Positions 1 to 13,427 are shown, counted from the stretch's first letter. The stretch is DNA of 64,000 bases from Glandiceps talaboti (GCF_964340395.1 NC_135563.1:21722151-21786150), one strand, 5' to 3'. Made by a program: numbers and translations. Notes: generated by a model from the sequence alone, not told the origin.

Positions 1-1761
1 CTTAATGTCTATATTATAAATTTAGCATCGATATCGTTTCAAGTATTCTTTATATATATTTGAGTCTTAAAGGTGATGATGTGAATGGGTTGTGTACAGT
101 TGTGGTACCACTGAATACATATTGGGTATACTATCAATGCTGCTTGCGAACTGGGGCCCGAAAGGAAACGAAAAAACGAAACTAGTACGAAACTCAACAG
201 CTGTGGTTGGAGATCACAAATGCATGATTATTGTCAGTGATTGCATTTGTATGATCGAGTTACGCAAATACCTTAAAGACCAATGTTCCAGTCCCAGGTT
301 CTATAACATGACCTCCACATACGCCTTTGAAGCTTAATGTGGTCAGTTTAATCATAGACCCTCCACCCACGGGTCTATGGTTTAATAAGCTCATCTGCTC
401 AAAAATCGGTTCAATCTTCTTACCTAGGCAATTCTTCCGAGGAGGATACAATCTATTTATATAAGTATGTGACTGTTCTCAAAGAAATGCTTAACTATAT
501 GCACACAAAATAAGGCAAAAATACAGTAACAACTTTTGACATTCGTCTCTCAAAATAATAATATTAAGACACTGTTTAGGGTCACATTAACCTTCACGTC
601 AATAAACAAACTCATGTTTGCCGCCCTCCAGTGTCAAAAGTTTAATATTTTTTGAGGTTTCCGAGTCAAAACATCAGCATCTTTTTCCCCTTTGTGAAAT
701 CTCAATAACATAGCGTATTTCATATATTACTGTTTACTAATACAATTTTACTACCCTTTAATAGGCCATAAATAAGTGTTAATTGAAGTGTGCCTTGGTG
801 TGTGTTAACTAATTTTCAAAACAGAACTATGATTTTTTAATTGTCGTACGATTTGTTATTTTGGATGCTTTGGCAGCTTGTATGATGATAAGACACGGAG
901 TACACAGTAAGGTCAAAGTTCAAACGAATATATGGATAATTGATAGACGTCCAATCATCTGTCGTGTATTTTATGGTTCGTCGTTCTGCTCTACAGTGCA
1001 TAAAACATATTCATCTGGCAGAAGACATGTTTATCAATCTATCTTTATTGATATCTCAGTCTATTTATAAATAAACCCGTCTATCAACAACTGTATTTGT
1101 TGTTATAAGTATCTATTAGATATTTGATTCCATCACCATCATCACCATATCTGTTTGTCTGTGTTTTTAGATGCGTGCCTTTCACTCTTTCAATAAATCA
1201 GTGTACAAATTCAAACATGGAGTCGGAACATATTCGCAAGAAAATGATTGGCATGAAGAGAGGTGGAAAAGGGCCCTTGGCTTTCCAGTTCTCTTCACAA
1301 ATGAGAATTCTTTAATTTAATTTGTTTGTAATTCGACAATATGCACTTCTAGAAAAATAGTCACGTGTTCTTTTTTATTTGTCACGTGTATGACACGTGA
1401 CTCTAACGTTATATTCTATGATTGATACAAGAACTGTTAAGATATCTAGTAAACGCCAAATGTAGGTCTTGGGTTTGTTGGTCTTATTCGGTTTTAGAAT
1501 AACAGATCTCTGAACTTATCATCGATAAATAAGTGTGTTTCTAAATGTACCTAATGAACAGGTTAATGTAAAATAATAGTTTTAAATGTTGCATAGTTTG
1601 GGGTAAACCATATCAGCGAACACAACTCTCAAAGTTTACAACGCAAACAAAACATTTTGTGTTGACAGATGTACAAACATTTACCGTGAGTACGACTTTC
1701 CCATTTCTTGTACTGTATTACTTTTTACCAAGTTTGCTACTTTTGCAAAGATATATTGGTT
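1..1761. other. Intergenic, no gene recognised
   Basis: AT-rich unique sequence. The short ORFs (up to about 80 codons) show no domain, signal or splice logic. The CACGTG cluster listed separately is the only notable motif group. Confidence 0.6.
1362..1399. promoter_or_regulatory. Three CACGTG E-boxes within 38 bp
   Basis: CACGTG at 1362-1367, 1383-1388 and 1394-1399. The last two lie in a 9-bp-arm palindrome (gtcacgtgt atg acacgtgac, 1381-1401). CACGTG is the site for bHLH-Zip factors such as Myc/Max, USF and MITF. No gene is adjacent, so the role is unknown. Confidence 0.35.
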
Positions 1762-1762
1762 T

Positions 1763-1874
1763 CATTGCACGAGTGGAATTTTAACACCAACACATTTTCA
1801 CGGCACTAGTGGAACTTTAAAACCAACACATTTTCACGGCACTGGTGGAATTTTTAACACCAACAAATTTTGAG
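1763..1874. repeat. Three-copy tandem repeat, about 38 bp
   Basis: Copies share cacggcactagtggaa followed by tttaacaccaacacattt, with a few substitutions between them. Confidence 0.8.
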
Positions 1875-4800
1875 GAAATACTACAATAAGCTGAGGAATT
1901 GGGAACTTTTTTTTTAAAAGTAGAAATGCGTAACTGCGCAATATATAGAAAGAGGAAAACGAAAACGAAAAGCAATGACGTTGCTGGTCAGATACCAAGT
2001 TATCGATAATAATAGAATGAATCATCTATTGTACGTAGTTGCTTTAAAGTGTCTAGTAGACTCTCACCCAAACAAATACAACACTATCATAGTTATCTCT
2101 TCTCCATTCTTGATGTCACCAAACTTAAATGTTATGATTGATATTCTAATTGTCGATGGTGTTGTTTTCTTAACTTTATGCTTCCTATTGGAAAGGCTCT
2201 TCAACGTTTCATACCATTAAAAACGAGCTTTATACACAGCCCTTATAGTGATATTATCAGAGCATTACAGGCCGTGTGTTGAGTTCTGACGATTTGTATC
2301 AGTGCGCCCCCTACGTTGAGGTCTTGTAACCTCCTAGATCCTCACACAGAAACCCTTCTCTATTGTTCACTGAAATACAAGCCCTTATATGTGGCGTCCC
2401 TTCAATCAACTGCGTGTATTGTGGTTTGCCTCCCCTTTAATGTTTACTGCGCCTTTTAACCTATTAAAACGTCGCAATAGGATTGTAATAATCTTATGCA
2501 ATTTAAAAATAGCTCTTAGACTGCCCCTTACTTGAGACACTAAATTCATTAAATTACCATCTAGCCGTATTTGCAGTCACACTGTGTCAAATAACAAATG
2601 TGATGAATGACTCCAAAAGCTGATCGTATGAATTTTATCTTCGTCTTCTCTCTAATACGAATTATTGCCAGCGATAAATTATGAATAATTGGAGTGATCG
2701 ACCAAGCGTTATAATGATGCCAGATCTCCTATAAGCATTTTCATCACCAATATAACCGACATGGAATTGCTACTAAAGTCCTCCTTTTACTGACACAAAA
2801 TGTATGTTTTGTGTACGTAACGTGCACCTGTGTGCGTGCGTGAGAAAACAAATCGTTTAATCGCCTGGATTGGAAAAGAGACGGAAGACGTGTATCCCAA
2901 TGAAACATATGTCCGCCATGATTGCCATCTGCTACACATTGCAATTCAGTTGGGATGAATATAATACATACGAGTGGAATGCGGTTAAATCTCAGTTTAG
3001 GAAAAGAAAAAAAAACTAAGGATGCTGACAATGAAAGACAGCCCTAATCTAAACATGACATTGCTTGTAACGCAGAGAATATGTTTGACCAAGCAGAGGT
3101 TTTGAAACAATCTACTAGCATTAAACAATTGATTGTGTACAACGATAAGAATATCAACCCAGCTGTGGCCGCTATTAAAATGTACAATTAAATTGAGACC
3201 CGCATTGTGAAAATATGAAATTACTTTTGCTAAGCAAACACATTAATGATAGGAAAGAGTCGGGAGCAGACAGCTATCACCTTCGATAATGTTTATTTAG
3301 GGCAAGATTATATTACAAAAAGCAACGACTTAAAGTAGAAATATTATTTGTAAATTGTACAGTAGTCCCTTGGGCCGGAGATCTAATAACCAGCGTAATA
3401 ACATTTGATAGACGAAGAAAGAGGGATTCGGGCTTGCGTAAATAAAAGTAATGCTGGTTAGCATGCTTGACCTATCAGCAGATAGGGTTAAATAGAATAC
3501 AAAAACCAAACTGTGAACAATGGTTGATGCTACGAGTTAATCGCCACAGTATCTGCTCTTTAGAAAGTGACCCATTTGAGCAGCAATGACAACAATACGA
3601 TGCGATACAGCCCTGAATACAACATGGGCAATATTACTTGATACATTTTTAGGGTTATTACAAATGTAATTTGGACTGCAAATGTTGCCTGCGGATTTGA
3701 CTAGGTACAGCATCAGCTGTTATTATCGGTTTATTAGTGACAAATATGAGAGGGATAAATCATAGACCTAAGAAAAATCTCTGCCCTTCGGCCAAACGAA
3801 CCAGCATTTTATAACTACGATAGGTTAGCATGCCTCGAGGATGACAAAAGTGAATATATTATTTCATTTAATAGTATTGGAATGGGGGAATTTTAACTGT
3901 AATATTCGCAATGATGAAAAGAGACATTAGTGTTAATATTCAACTTAGATCACGTGATCTTAAGTCGTTATGTCATGGCTTACGGCCATTGCTATAATAA
4001 CGATATACACAATATTTTCATCTTAAGTGATTGTTTGGGATTTGACGCATTTCAAAATCCAGTTATCGACTAGTAAATTGCATTGACCGAATAGGCCACA
4101 AGTCGCTCATTTCACCCTGTACTACACCAGGCATATACAAATATGACGTTGAAAATAATGCAATTAAGTAATTTCACATCTCCCTTACTTCACATCCACT
4201 ATTTATAAGAAACTAGAGGAGTAACTAGACAAAAATCAAATGTTGGCAAGAACTTACAATTCTAGGCAACAATTTAAAAGTCTCCCCTGGTTGGACAATG
4301 CAATCTTCTCCATAATATTGGGTTGTTGTCTCAAATAATGATACTGACTTTAGCATAGCCACAGGAATATATGTTGATATACATATAGAGACCAAGACAC
4401 TTCGTATGACGAACCCACAGTAATACTTTTAATCTCAGAGCTCAGAGTTTTCACATTCATATTTTGCTTGCATATCGCATATGGTTATGCGTAAAATAGT
4501 GTGTACAGACATAGAATAGGATTCTCAATCATGAACTCTCCTTGTATCGTCAAAACGAAGAGCTGACGCCAAATGAACGGTTAAAGTGTGCTCTCATGTT
4601 TGCCTCGCAAAGGGTTATTATTGATAATTTATAATTTGGTACAACATACTTACAAACAAGCGTGTCTACAGAACAATCAACCAAACTACATTCTTTACTC
4701 CAATGATAATGTTATCATTTGACCACATTGTAATTTAATCAAAACTTACAATAGCTAGTCCCAATAGCAGATGTCCCTTTCGTCTCAAGTTTTTTTTTCT

Positions 4801-5778
4801 AAATTGCCAATTGATACTTTCTAAAAGTCCAAATGTAAATTCATATTATTTCTAGTTTACTGCACTCATATCATGCTAATAAATTCCTCCGAAATCTCTC
4901 TATTATTGCCAATATCTGTTTTATGCAGCATACCTTGGTAAGAGAATAGTATTGTAAGGTAAAATTATCAAAATGGTGATAATAATATCTTGAATTTGCA
5001 TTTAGACATGGAGTTATTACTCTTAAATATGACAAGCGACTCGTTATTATGACTGTCATCCAAGATTTCTATTACCACAATTTAGTCGGAAATGTATCAT
5101 TGGGAAATTGACACAAAGTTGGTGAAATGAACAATACGATCAATGACGTCATGTGTTGAATTACAGCGTTTAAACACTACATTTCCTACCTCGTCAAAAT
5201 GAAGTAATAACACTACAAGTGAAATAATTTAGAATTTGATGATTTTGAGTAGCTCTTTGGCATCACCTGAAAGTAATCACTGTAAAAATCACCACAATTC
5301 CACTCCTTCGCTGCCACCTTATTCACTTCCTGTCGTTAATTTCTTTATTTTTAACATTATTTATTTTGAAAGAGTGCAATAAATTTTGACAAGTTTCCAT
5401 GCTGAAATATGACACGTAATGTAAGTAGTGGGTATTCTACTTGTTAAGTCACGTGATTACAGCGGGGGAATTAATGCAAGTGAAATCCTAATATACAGGA
5501 ATCTAGCGTGACATCGAAAGTGGCCCTCTTCATCCCTGCTGTGTCTTGTATGTTGTCATGGTTACAAGTGTCTATGTCGTCCAGGCATACGTAGTGATGT
5601 AATCACTCAGCATGCATTATCACATTATGTAGCCTCCATCAGTTTGTGACTCCTCTTGACTTAGCTAACTAAATGGTTTAGCCTAGCTAACATTGTTAAT
5701 GCAAATGTCCATAGCACAACCAATATATCGTTAGTATTCACCATGTCTCATATTACTTACCATAACCACCCCAACTGT
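1875..5778. other. Intergenic, no gene recognised
   Basis: About 3.9 kb of AT-rich unique sequence with no ORF resembling a conserved protein. It contains a 14-bp palindrome around CACGTG (agatcacgtgatct, 3947-3960). Nothing else is distinguishable. Confidence 0.6.
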
Positions 5779-5905
5779 CTTATTATTACTATTATTTAAA
5801 CTTTATTACAAACCCATAGTCCAGAGAAGAACAAAAACATACCACAAGACAGCTTAATTTTTATATAACAGACAAATACAAACAGAAAAGTATTACAAAA
5901 GGTAT
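5779..5905 (-). mobile_element. Candidate 3' end of a non-LTR retrotransposon
   Basis: On the minus strand this reads as a U-rich 3' UTR: ctggactatgggtttg, then AATAAAGTTTAAATAATAG and a TAA-rich tail. A polyadenylation hexamer directly followed by a trinucleotide tail is typical of LINE 3' ends. No reverse transcriptase reading frame remains nearby. The call is by resemblance only. Confidence 0.35.
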
Positions 5906-5989
5906 TATTTTAAAAGAAAAAAAATCAATGTAAAATCTTTTCTGTCTTTCGTACCAATTCCTCTATCATTCTTCGACCATGTGTTACTA

Positions 5990-6480
5990 CCATTAGAAAA
6001 CAAGCTGTCTACTACCCTATCTTACTTACCACTACAATTCCAAGTCCTTACCATTTCCTCTGCCGTATATTACTTACCATTGCCCACCAACTGACCTTCC
6101 CACCTACCCTCTTCTCTAGCTTACTTACCATAGGCCACCAAATCGTTTTCACATTTCCCCCTGCATTATATATCGTCACCGTCCAAATATTCTTACCATT
6201 CATTCTTCCCTTTCTGCTAACTGCCAACCGTCATAGCCATTTTCTATACCACGCCTTACTTACCATTGCCAACCCACGCATCCCTATGAGTTCATATGTC
6301 CTGTATTGTTTACCATAACCAACCCGTGTCATTACAATTCCTTCCATCCTATTTACTTACTGCCAACCATCCTTACCACTACCTTGCATTACTTACCATT
6401 GCCAGCATAACGGTCCTTATCGATCCCTCTTCCTGTCTTCCTTACTATTGCCCACAAATGTTCCCTGCACCTTACAATTA
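5990..6480. repeat. Diverged fringe of the 26-bp minisatellite
   Basis: Recurrent cttacttaccattgcc and ttaccactac words at irregular spacing show old, decayed copies of the motif that is regular immediately to the right. Confidence 0.6.
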
Positions 6481-6881
6481 CCTCTACCCTGCCCTACTTA
6501 CCATTGCCTCTACCCTGCCCTACTTACCATTGCCTCTACCCTGTCCTACTTACCATTGCCTCTACCCTGTCCTACTTACCATTGCCTCTACCCTGCCCTA
6601 CTTACCATTGCATCTACCCCTGTCCTACTTACCATTGCCTCTACCCTGCCCTACTTACCATTGCCTCTACCCTGTCCTACGTACCATTGCCTCTACCCTG
6701 TCCTACTTACCATTGCCTCTACCCTGTCCTACTTACCATTGCCTCCACCCCTGTCCTACTTACCATTGCCTCTACCCTGCCCTACTTACCATTGCCTCTA
6801 CCCTGTCCTACTTACCATTGCCTCCATCCCTGTCCTACTTACCATTGCCTTTACCCTGCCCTACTTACCATTGCCTCTATG
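6481..6881. repeat. 26-bp minisatellite, about 15 copies
   Basis: The unit alternates ctaccctgccctacttac or ctaccctgtcctacttac, followed by cattgcct. Three units carry an extra base (ctacccctgtcc, ccacccctgtcc, catccctgtcc). The overlapping frames encode Leu/Pro/Tyr-rich repeat peptides only because stop codons are absent from the unit. I do not treat them as genes. Confidence 0.95.
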
Positions 6882-6899
6882 TATGCAGGACATTGATAT

Positions 6900-8160
6900 A
6901 AGGAGTTTATTTAAACATGTTACAGTATCGAAATGACTTACATACAATGTCAATATGCGTATCTCACGACTAGCAGTCTCCCAACTCTATCTAAGACATG
7001 TAACAAGTAGTTACAGAACACCGTTTCAAAGGGGTTTTATGTTTCAGAAAGAGCGACTGTCAGTACGCTGGAAAATGCACGAAATCATGGGAAGAAGGGA
7101 TGGGAGGAATGCAGGAATTCACGCTGAAATGGAGGGAATCTATCCAACTTCATTAAGATCGCATACCAAGGTACATTGTAGCTATGAATATGTATGTACA
7201 AGTATGGGGATATATTCTTGATATGTGTAAAATCGTCTATTAAAAAGGCATATTCTTTTGCGAATGAAGATAGGCGATTGGGAAAGTTCAAACGATTGTT
7301 TGAAACGAGTGAGCTTGGGGGCAAGAGAGGTAACACGCTGTATACAAAGTTGACTTCCTTCTAATATACCTTTTCAAAATAAAACCACAGGAGGTTTCCA
7401 TAACCCTGGGATGAGAGGGAATCTATCAAAATAAAGCAATGATAACATTCGTCTATTGATACACCAGAGAACACTTGAAGAGTAGGGTAATTATGCCATT
7501 GGCCACTCGGGAAGTTATTGTTGTGTATGACCGTTCGCAGCTGTCATCAAAGTCTGTAGCATCATAAAATGAACATGTCTTGGCAACATTTCCTTCCGAG
7601 TCAGTAGTAATTATACTGATTCACTCAACAACTGTCAACAAGCAAGTAAAACGATATTACAGTTTTCTACATGAAGACACGAAATGTTCCAAATCAGCGT
7701 TGACGGAGTACTTTTTCTCATCCATCTGATTTTAGTCATCCGGGACATTACTCCTAAGGACGGATGTCTGGTAAGACACTCACATCAGTAGACATGTCAG
7801 ACATCAAGTTTGACGGATTCAATCAAGAAAGCGAGAGACATGACGTACTGAGTTTCATTTTGTTTGTCTGTACGTATACTTATTGCTACGTGTGTCGTCA
7901 TGCGTAGCAATTTCATCTTTCGAATTTATATGTATGTTTTTTATAGAGTACAAAGAACCCTGCGTTCTTGTCATTCTTATTTAGTTGAACTATATTCAAA
8001 TGTTACTAAACCTTGTAGATTCGATGACTTTAAAGAGTCTTACTTCATTGAGTTCTTAGAATGTTTCATAATTTAGACGCTTTGCTATTAACTTCAATTT
8101 TTAAAGATTTATTTTATCTATTTGAGAATGGATTTTTTTTGTTTTCTTCTGTTTTAATGT
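6900..8160. other. Intergenic, no gene recognised
   Basis: Unique sequence with short featureless ORFs. No domain, RNA gene or element is seen. Confidence 0.55.
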
Positions 8161-8161
8161 G

Positions 8162-8296
8162 TTCTATTCTATTCTATTCTATTCTATTCTATTCTATTCT
8201 ATTCTATTCTATTCTATTCTATTCTATTCTATTCTATTCTATTCTATTCTATTCTATTCTATTCTATTCTATTCTACTCTACTCTACTCTACTCTA
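8162..8296. repeat. (TTCTA)n pentanucleotide microsatellite
   Basis: About 22 uninterrupted TTCTA units, then a variant block of ACTCT units at the right end (8272-8296). The pure block next to a block carrying one substitution indicates slippage after a point mutation. Confidence 0.97.
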
Positions 8297-8380
8297 TTTT
8301 CTACTCCTTTAGAGGAGAAAATGTGCATTTCCAATTATTGAATGTAAGCTTCTCCAAAAAAGCAGCATAGTCGTTGATTT

Positions 8381-9152
8381 CCCTCCATATTGGATATGAA
8401 GCCCTCCATATTGAATTTGAAGCCCTCCATATTGAATTTGAAGCCCTCCATATTGAATTTGAAGCCCTCCATATTGAATTTGAAGCCCTCCATATTGAAT
8501 TTGAAGCCCTCCATATTGGATTTGAAGCCCTCCACATTGGATTTGAAGCCCTCCATATTGGATTTGAAGCCCTCCATATTGAATTTGAAACCCTCCATAA
8601 TGGATTTGAAACCCTCCACATTGGATTTGAAGCCCTCCATATTGGATTTGAAGCCCTCCATATTGAATTTGAAACCCTCCATATTGGATTTGAAGCCCTC
8701 CACATTGGATTTGAAGCCCTCCATATTGAATTTGAAACCCTCCATATTGGATATGAAACCCTCCATATTGAATTTGAAACCCTCCATATTGGATATGAAA
8801 CCCTCCACATTGAATTTGAAACCCTCCATATTGGATATGAAACCCTCCATATTGGATATGAAACCCTCCATATTGGATATGAAACCCTCCATATTGAATT
8901 TGAAACCCTCCATATTGGATTTGAAACCCTCCATATTGGATATGAAACCCTCCACATTGAATTTGAAACCCTCCATATTGGATATGAAACCCTCCATATT
9001 GGATATGAAACCCTCCATATTGGATATGAAACCCTCCATATTGGATTTGAAACCCTCCATATTGAATTTGAAACCCTCCATATTGGATATGAAACCCTCC
9101 ACATTGGATATGAAGCCCTCCATATTGGATTTGAAACCCTCCATATTGGATA
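8381..9152. repeat. 21-bp minisatellite, about 37 copies
   Basis: The unit is ccctccatattggatttgaa plus one base, with a few alternating variants: ggat/gaat, attt/atat, gcc/acc, catatt/cacatt. Because 21 is a multiple of three and the unit has no stop in several frames, both strands carry ORFs of 257-317 codons encoding 7-residue repeats (for example FNMEGFK or PSILNLK). There is no signal peptide and no flanking unique coding sequence, so these are repeat-generated. Confidence 0.97.
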
Positions 9153-9168
9153 CGGCGCCCTGATTTTT

Positions 9169-9445
9169 CCAATCCCCAACATTAAACCTACCCCACAGAA
9201 AGGATGTCCTCCCCATTAATGAAGTTTGTACCCCCCCCCCACCCCACATATGGTAACCTATCCCTCCAATCGACAACATTAAGCCCACTACATTGAAGTG
9301 GTGACCTCTCCATAAAAGAAGTTTACAACCTCCCTACATTTGGTAACCTATCTACTCAATCCCTAATAGTAAGCCTACCACATTAAAATGATACCCTCTC
9401 ATAACATAAGTTTGCAGCCTCCCTACATATGGTAATAGCCTCTAA
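9169..9445. repeat. Three tandem copies of a 90-97 bp unit
   Basis: Copies begin near 9169, 9266 and 9356 and share ccaatc, then caacattaagcc, then ctacatatggtaa. Divergence is moderate. Copy 1 carries a poly-C expansion (9229-9240). The array lies only 17 bp beyond the 21-bp minisatellite and may belong to the same repetitive locus. Confidence 0.8.
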
Positions 9446-12400
9446 ATACGAACGATGATGTGGTGATAGTGATAGGCATCCAAAGATGATATCCAAAAGG
9501 AGGATGCGAGCCCCATTGATATACAGAATAACAACCCTCTCCTTAATCGTGATAGCCCTTATCTATAGCAGGTTAAAAGATGAAAACAGTGGCAATTACT
9601 TCTTTACTTTAGTACATACAGAGGCTGTGTCTCCAACACACACAGATTGACCATAACATTTAACAGTTAAATGAACATGGTAATCCAAACAAACCTTTAT
9701 TGGTGTGTGCTCTTTTCCAAATAAGTTGGCTATCAAGAAGTCAGTACGTTCTATTAGTCTCTGATATTAGCCCAACCTTTTAGAATCATCTCATCTTCCC
9801 CAATAAGGTGACGTAATAGTTTCTTGTTTAACAATTAGTAGTACGATCTGTGATTGAGGCCCAAATTTCCTCTTTTAAAGTCAGTGTACAAACATCACGT
9901 ATACAACACACACTAAACCTACACAGGAGCAAATCAAACCAGTGATTATACACAACTTTTGAGAGTGAACTTGACTAAGCACAGAGAAGCTTTATAACCG
10001 TGACTATAGTATTTTTTTACTTTTTGGTAACCAAAAATTGTCGTTTTGAATCTACACTACAACTGTGACACTTTTTCATCAAATAACAAAAGATACATTC
10101 TCTAAAAATGGGTCAATTACTTACAAAAAGACACCTTATCTGTTAAATAGTGGTATGTAGGTAGCGTAGTGACAAGTTTAAATCTTGAGCGGAAGCTCGG
10201 TTTTGAATCTGTCACCATGTTAAAACTGTACAAGTCGTAACTGGAGTGTCATTTTTCGATCAGATAACCACAATATATTCACTAAAAATTGTTAAAATAC
10301 CAATAATTAGATGTACATATTAATCGTGGTCGATATTATCCATGAGCAGTATAGAAACAGATTGAAATCGTTATCACCATTGAAAGCGCTGGTTTTGGGT
10401 GCGGACCCCAAAATCAAATTGATTTGATTTATCATGTACTGCTACATTAAAATACATTTACCAAGAGCTGATGCAATACTGTTAACGGTGTACGATATTA
10501 CGAGCAATTTATTGTTACGTACCTAACAAAACATTTTGGTTTAAAAACAGTTACAATGTTCCAGTTACTAGTTCTGTTTTAAAATATAAATACCTGACGA
10601 GAACAGTCAGCTGGTAGACTTGAGTCAGAGAATGCTTTAAAAATAACCATCAAAAACTATTCAATTGCAAACTGACCCTATAGCATTGGACACCTGTAGG
10701 GGAAGGATTGGGTGTAAACAGAGATAGTAGTATATGTATGTCCATCGTAAACGTACTGTCATTCATACATAAGTTATCTTCTTCCACGTTTGGTCCAATC
10801 ACAGGTGGAAGAAGAGTGTATGTGAACTAGATAAAGGTCTTTTCACACAAGATGACAGAGCCATATACATAGTCCCTACTTATAAGAGTTTAATTTTAAA
10901 TTCCTTTTGGGAAAAGAACGGAAACTGCGACATGAGAAGGAACGTTTGTAATACTCAACTGCTGTCAGTTATCAATTTTATCGAGGTACAGCGCAAAAAG
11001 GGACAGTTCACCAGCAGCAGACGGTATGTTGCATGGTAACATACTGCATACATTTAGATCAAAGTCGATCATTTGACAAGATGTGGTTGTTATGCTTACT
11101 AGGTTATATTTTTCTAAAGACTGATGGATTTGAATGGAAGAGGGTTTTGTTTATATTTATACAGTTAGGGTTCCATTCAATTACAGGTATGCTGAATTCA
11201 CCAGTAAAAGTGTGGTAGTTATGCTGAATTCACCAGTAAAAGTGTTGCCTATCAAGTCTTCCTTGTCTGTGATCAAGTCAAAGAAAATTAATACCTCAAT
11301 TGCCAAAAGCCTGAATGATTCGGCTCTCACTGTACTATCTTTTCCTGTTGTAATTATTAGCGTTTTGTCATATACCAATGACTTTTATTCAAGTAATTCT
11401 GGAATGTTAGTTACAAGGTGGGAACAGCGATTTTACGCCGCTGCCTTTGAAGTATGTGTTGATTGCACTTGTGGATACATACAATAACTGAATCAATTAG
11501 CGGGCGCGGAGTAAACTCTTCAAAGGGGTTGCTCAGGTCTAGTTGGTTCTTTCTTTCTGTTCTTGAGTCAATACTTGTGTACAATATTGCTGGTACTATA
11601 ATATATTTTTTAACAAAGAAGCATTCCGATAAACATTCCAATGGTGTTCCAATTCTAAATCGGCGAGGTATAACTTAACAAATTTGAGTAAAAATGGCGA
11701 TCGTAATTTATGGTATACACAGACACAAAGTTTCAAAAGCAAAATGGCAAATCAAAATGGAATGCTGCTGATGATAATTTTTGCATCGTGTGATTACATC
11801 TTTTTACTTCTCTATTTTATGTGTTAATTTGAGCAGGTGATGACGACACAACAGTCGGTTGTTTTTTTGCAAATCCCGCCAACAGAGCCATGAAACTATT
11901 TCTATATGTGCAGTTTGTACACACATCACAAATGTGTCTACCAATTTGAAATAATTGTCACATATGCAGACTGGTTTACAAATACGAGATTGACAACGGC
12001 AGAATTTGATAAATTCAGCTTCCACGTGTGTTTCGTAATTATATCATTTTACTTTGCATTTCCCACCGAAACATTTTAGACAAATTTAATTATTTGGGGT
12101 TTTAATTCTTTCCGATATCTCGGGTTCATTTTAGAAGACAATAATGGTAGGATTTATAAATGTATACATTCATATACATTTTTGATATGATATGTTCGTG
12201 ATTACAAAATACATACACACAGTAAAATAGTGTAGGTCTCGCAATATACAGCTTAAATGTAGATTTCATGTCGTGAACTCATTTACGATATCTCCTTTTT
12301 CATATTGGATTCTTGATAATTTTTTCGATTCACATCGTGAAATTGTTTTAGTTTCAGACGTCCTAAAACATGGCATAAAATTCCTAACTCCATAATTGTT

Positions 12401-12580
12401 CATAACATTGACACAAATAGTGCAGCGATACAGGGAAATAGGTTTTTCATGTTTGAGCTTATTCTTAAAATAAAAGAAGAGCGTAACAAATATATTTAGA
12501 AAAGATAACTTATCAATATGAGTTTTGAAACAACAACCACACAAACACACTCATAAAGACAGGGGATCGACCCATCCCAA
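9446..12580. other. Intergenic, no gene recognised
   Basis: Unique AT-rich DNA. The ORF pair near 11134-11487 (117 codons) lacks any recognisable domain and spans a local duplication, so it is not called a gene. Confidence 0.55.
11188..11244. repeat. 31-bp tandem duplication
   Basis: The word tatgctgaattcaccagt and its continuation aaaagtgt occur at 11188-11213 and again at 11219-11244 without change. Confidence 0.9.
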
Positions 12581-12602
12581 ATACATACATACATACATAC
12601 AT

Positions 12603-12651
<49 letters not shown>

Positions 12652-12840
12652 TACATACATACATACATACATACATACATACATACATACATACATACAT
12701 ACATACATGCATACATACACACATACATACATACATACATACATACATACATACATACATACATACATACATACATACAAACATACATACATACATACAT
12801 ACATACATACATACACACATACACACATACACACATACAC

Positions 12841-12871
<31 letters not shown>

Positions 12872-12888
12872 TACATACATACATACAT

Positions 12889-12950
<62 letters not shown>
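12581..12950. repeat. (ATAC)n / (AC)n compound microsatellite, 370 bp
   Basis: Alternating blocks of ATAC and AC with rare interruptions (atgc, aaac). All ORFs across it, on both strands, are repeat-driven (Cys-Met-Tyr-Val or His-Thr-Tyr-Ile). Confidence 0.98.
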
Positions 12951-12952
<2 letters not shown>

Positions 12953-13395
12953 TGACATCTTTCATTAAATTACCAAGTTAGTGCGGAAGAAAGACATGTG
13001 AACTTTTTAAAGCAAAGTACTCTTGTTTTCCGATATATTTAAACATGTCCGTGGCTGACCAGTGAGAGCTAATGATTGGGTTTTATTTGATGAGAAAATG
13101 ACATTTATCCCGATATCGATCTTATCCAAGGTTAAATAGTCCGATGACCTGTATGTCACTATCACGCTTCATTGCCTTACACAGAAGGGAAAATTAATTT
13201 TACATTCGGCGTTAGAAAGCACGGAGAGCAAACAAAAGTATGGCCATTCAACGAACAGTTACTTTATGGGGAAGTCAACAGAGGGAAATTCGTTAGAAAT
13301 GAACTATGAGAGAGTTGCAGCTATGAAAGCACTTTTAGTAAAATAATTATTACCTCAGTGACCGGGTCTGGAGACACAGACATATAAAAGGAAGG

Positions 13396-13427
13396 TGACT
13401 GACTGACTGACTGACTGACTGACTGAC
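13396..13427. repeat. (GACT)n microsatellite
   Basis: Eight perfect tetranucleotide units. Confidence 0.97.

Noticed and set aside
6296-6936. 201-, 162- and 130-codon Leu/Pro/Tyr-rich ORFs
   Set aside because: All three forward frames are open across a 26-bp minisatellite, which is a repeat artefact.
8301-9288. Long ORFs of 257-317 codons on both strands
   Set aside because: They are created by a stop-free 21-bp tandem unit. They overlap in several frames and have no unique coding flank.
11134-11487. 117-codon plus-strand ORF
   Set aside because: It begins in a 31-bp duplication, has no recognisable domain, and is overlapped by other short ORFs on both strands.
12496-12968. 150-codon Cys/Met/Tyr/Val and His/Thr/Tyr ORFs
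   Set aside because: Translation of an ATAC/AC microsatellite.
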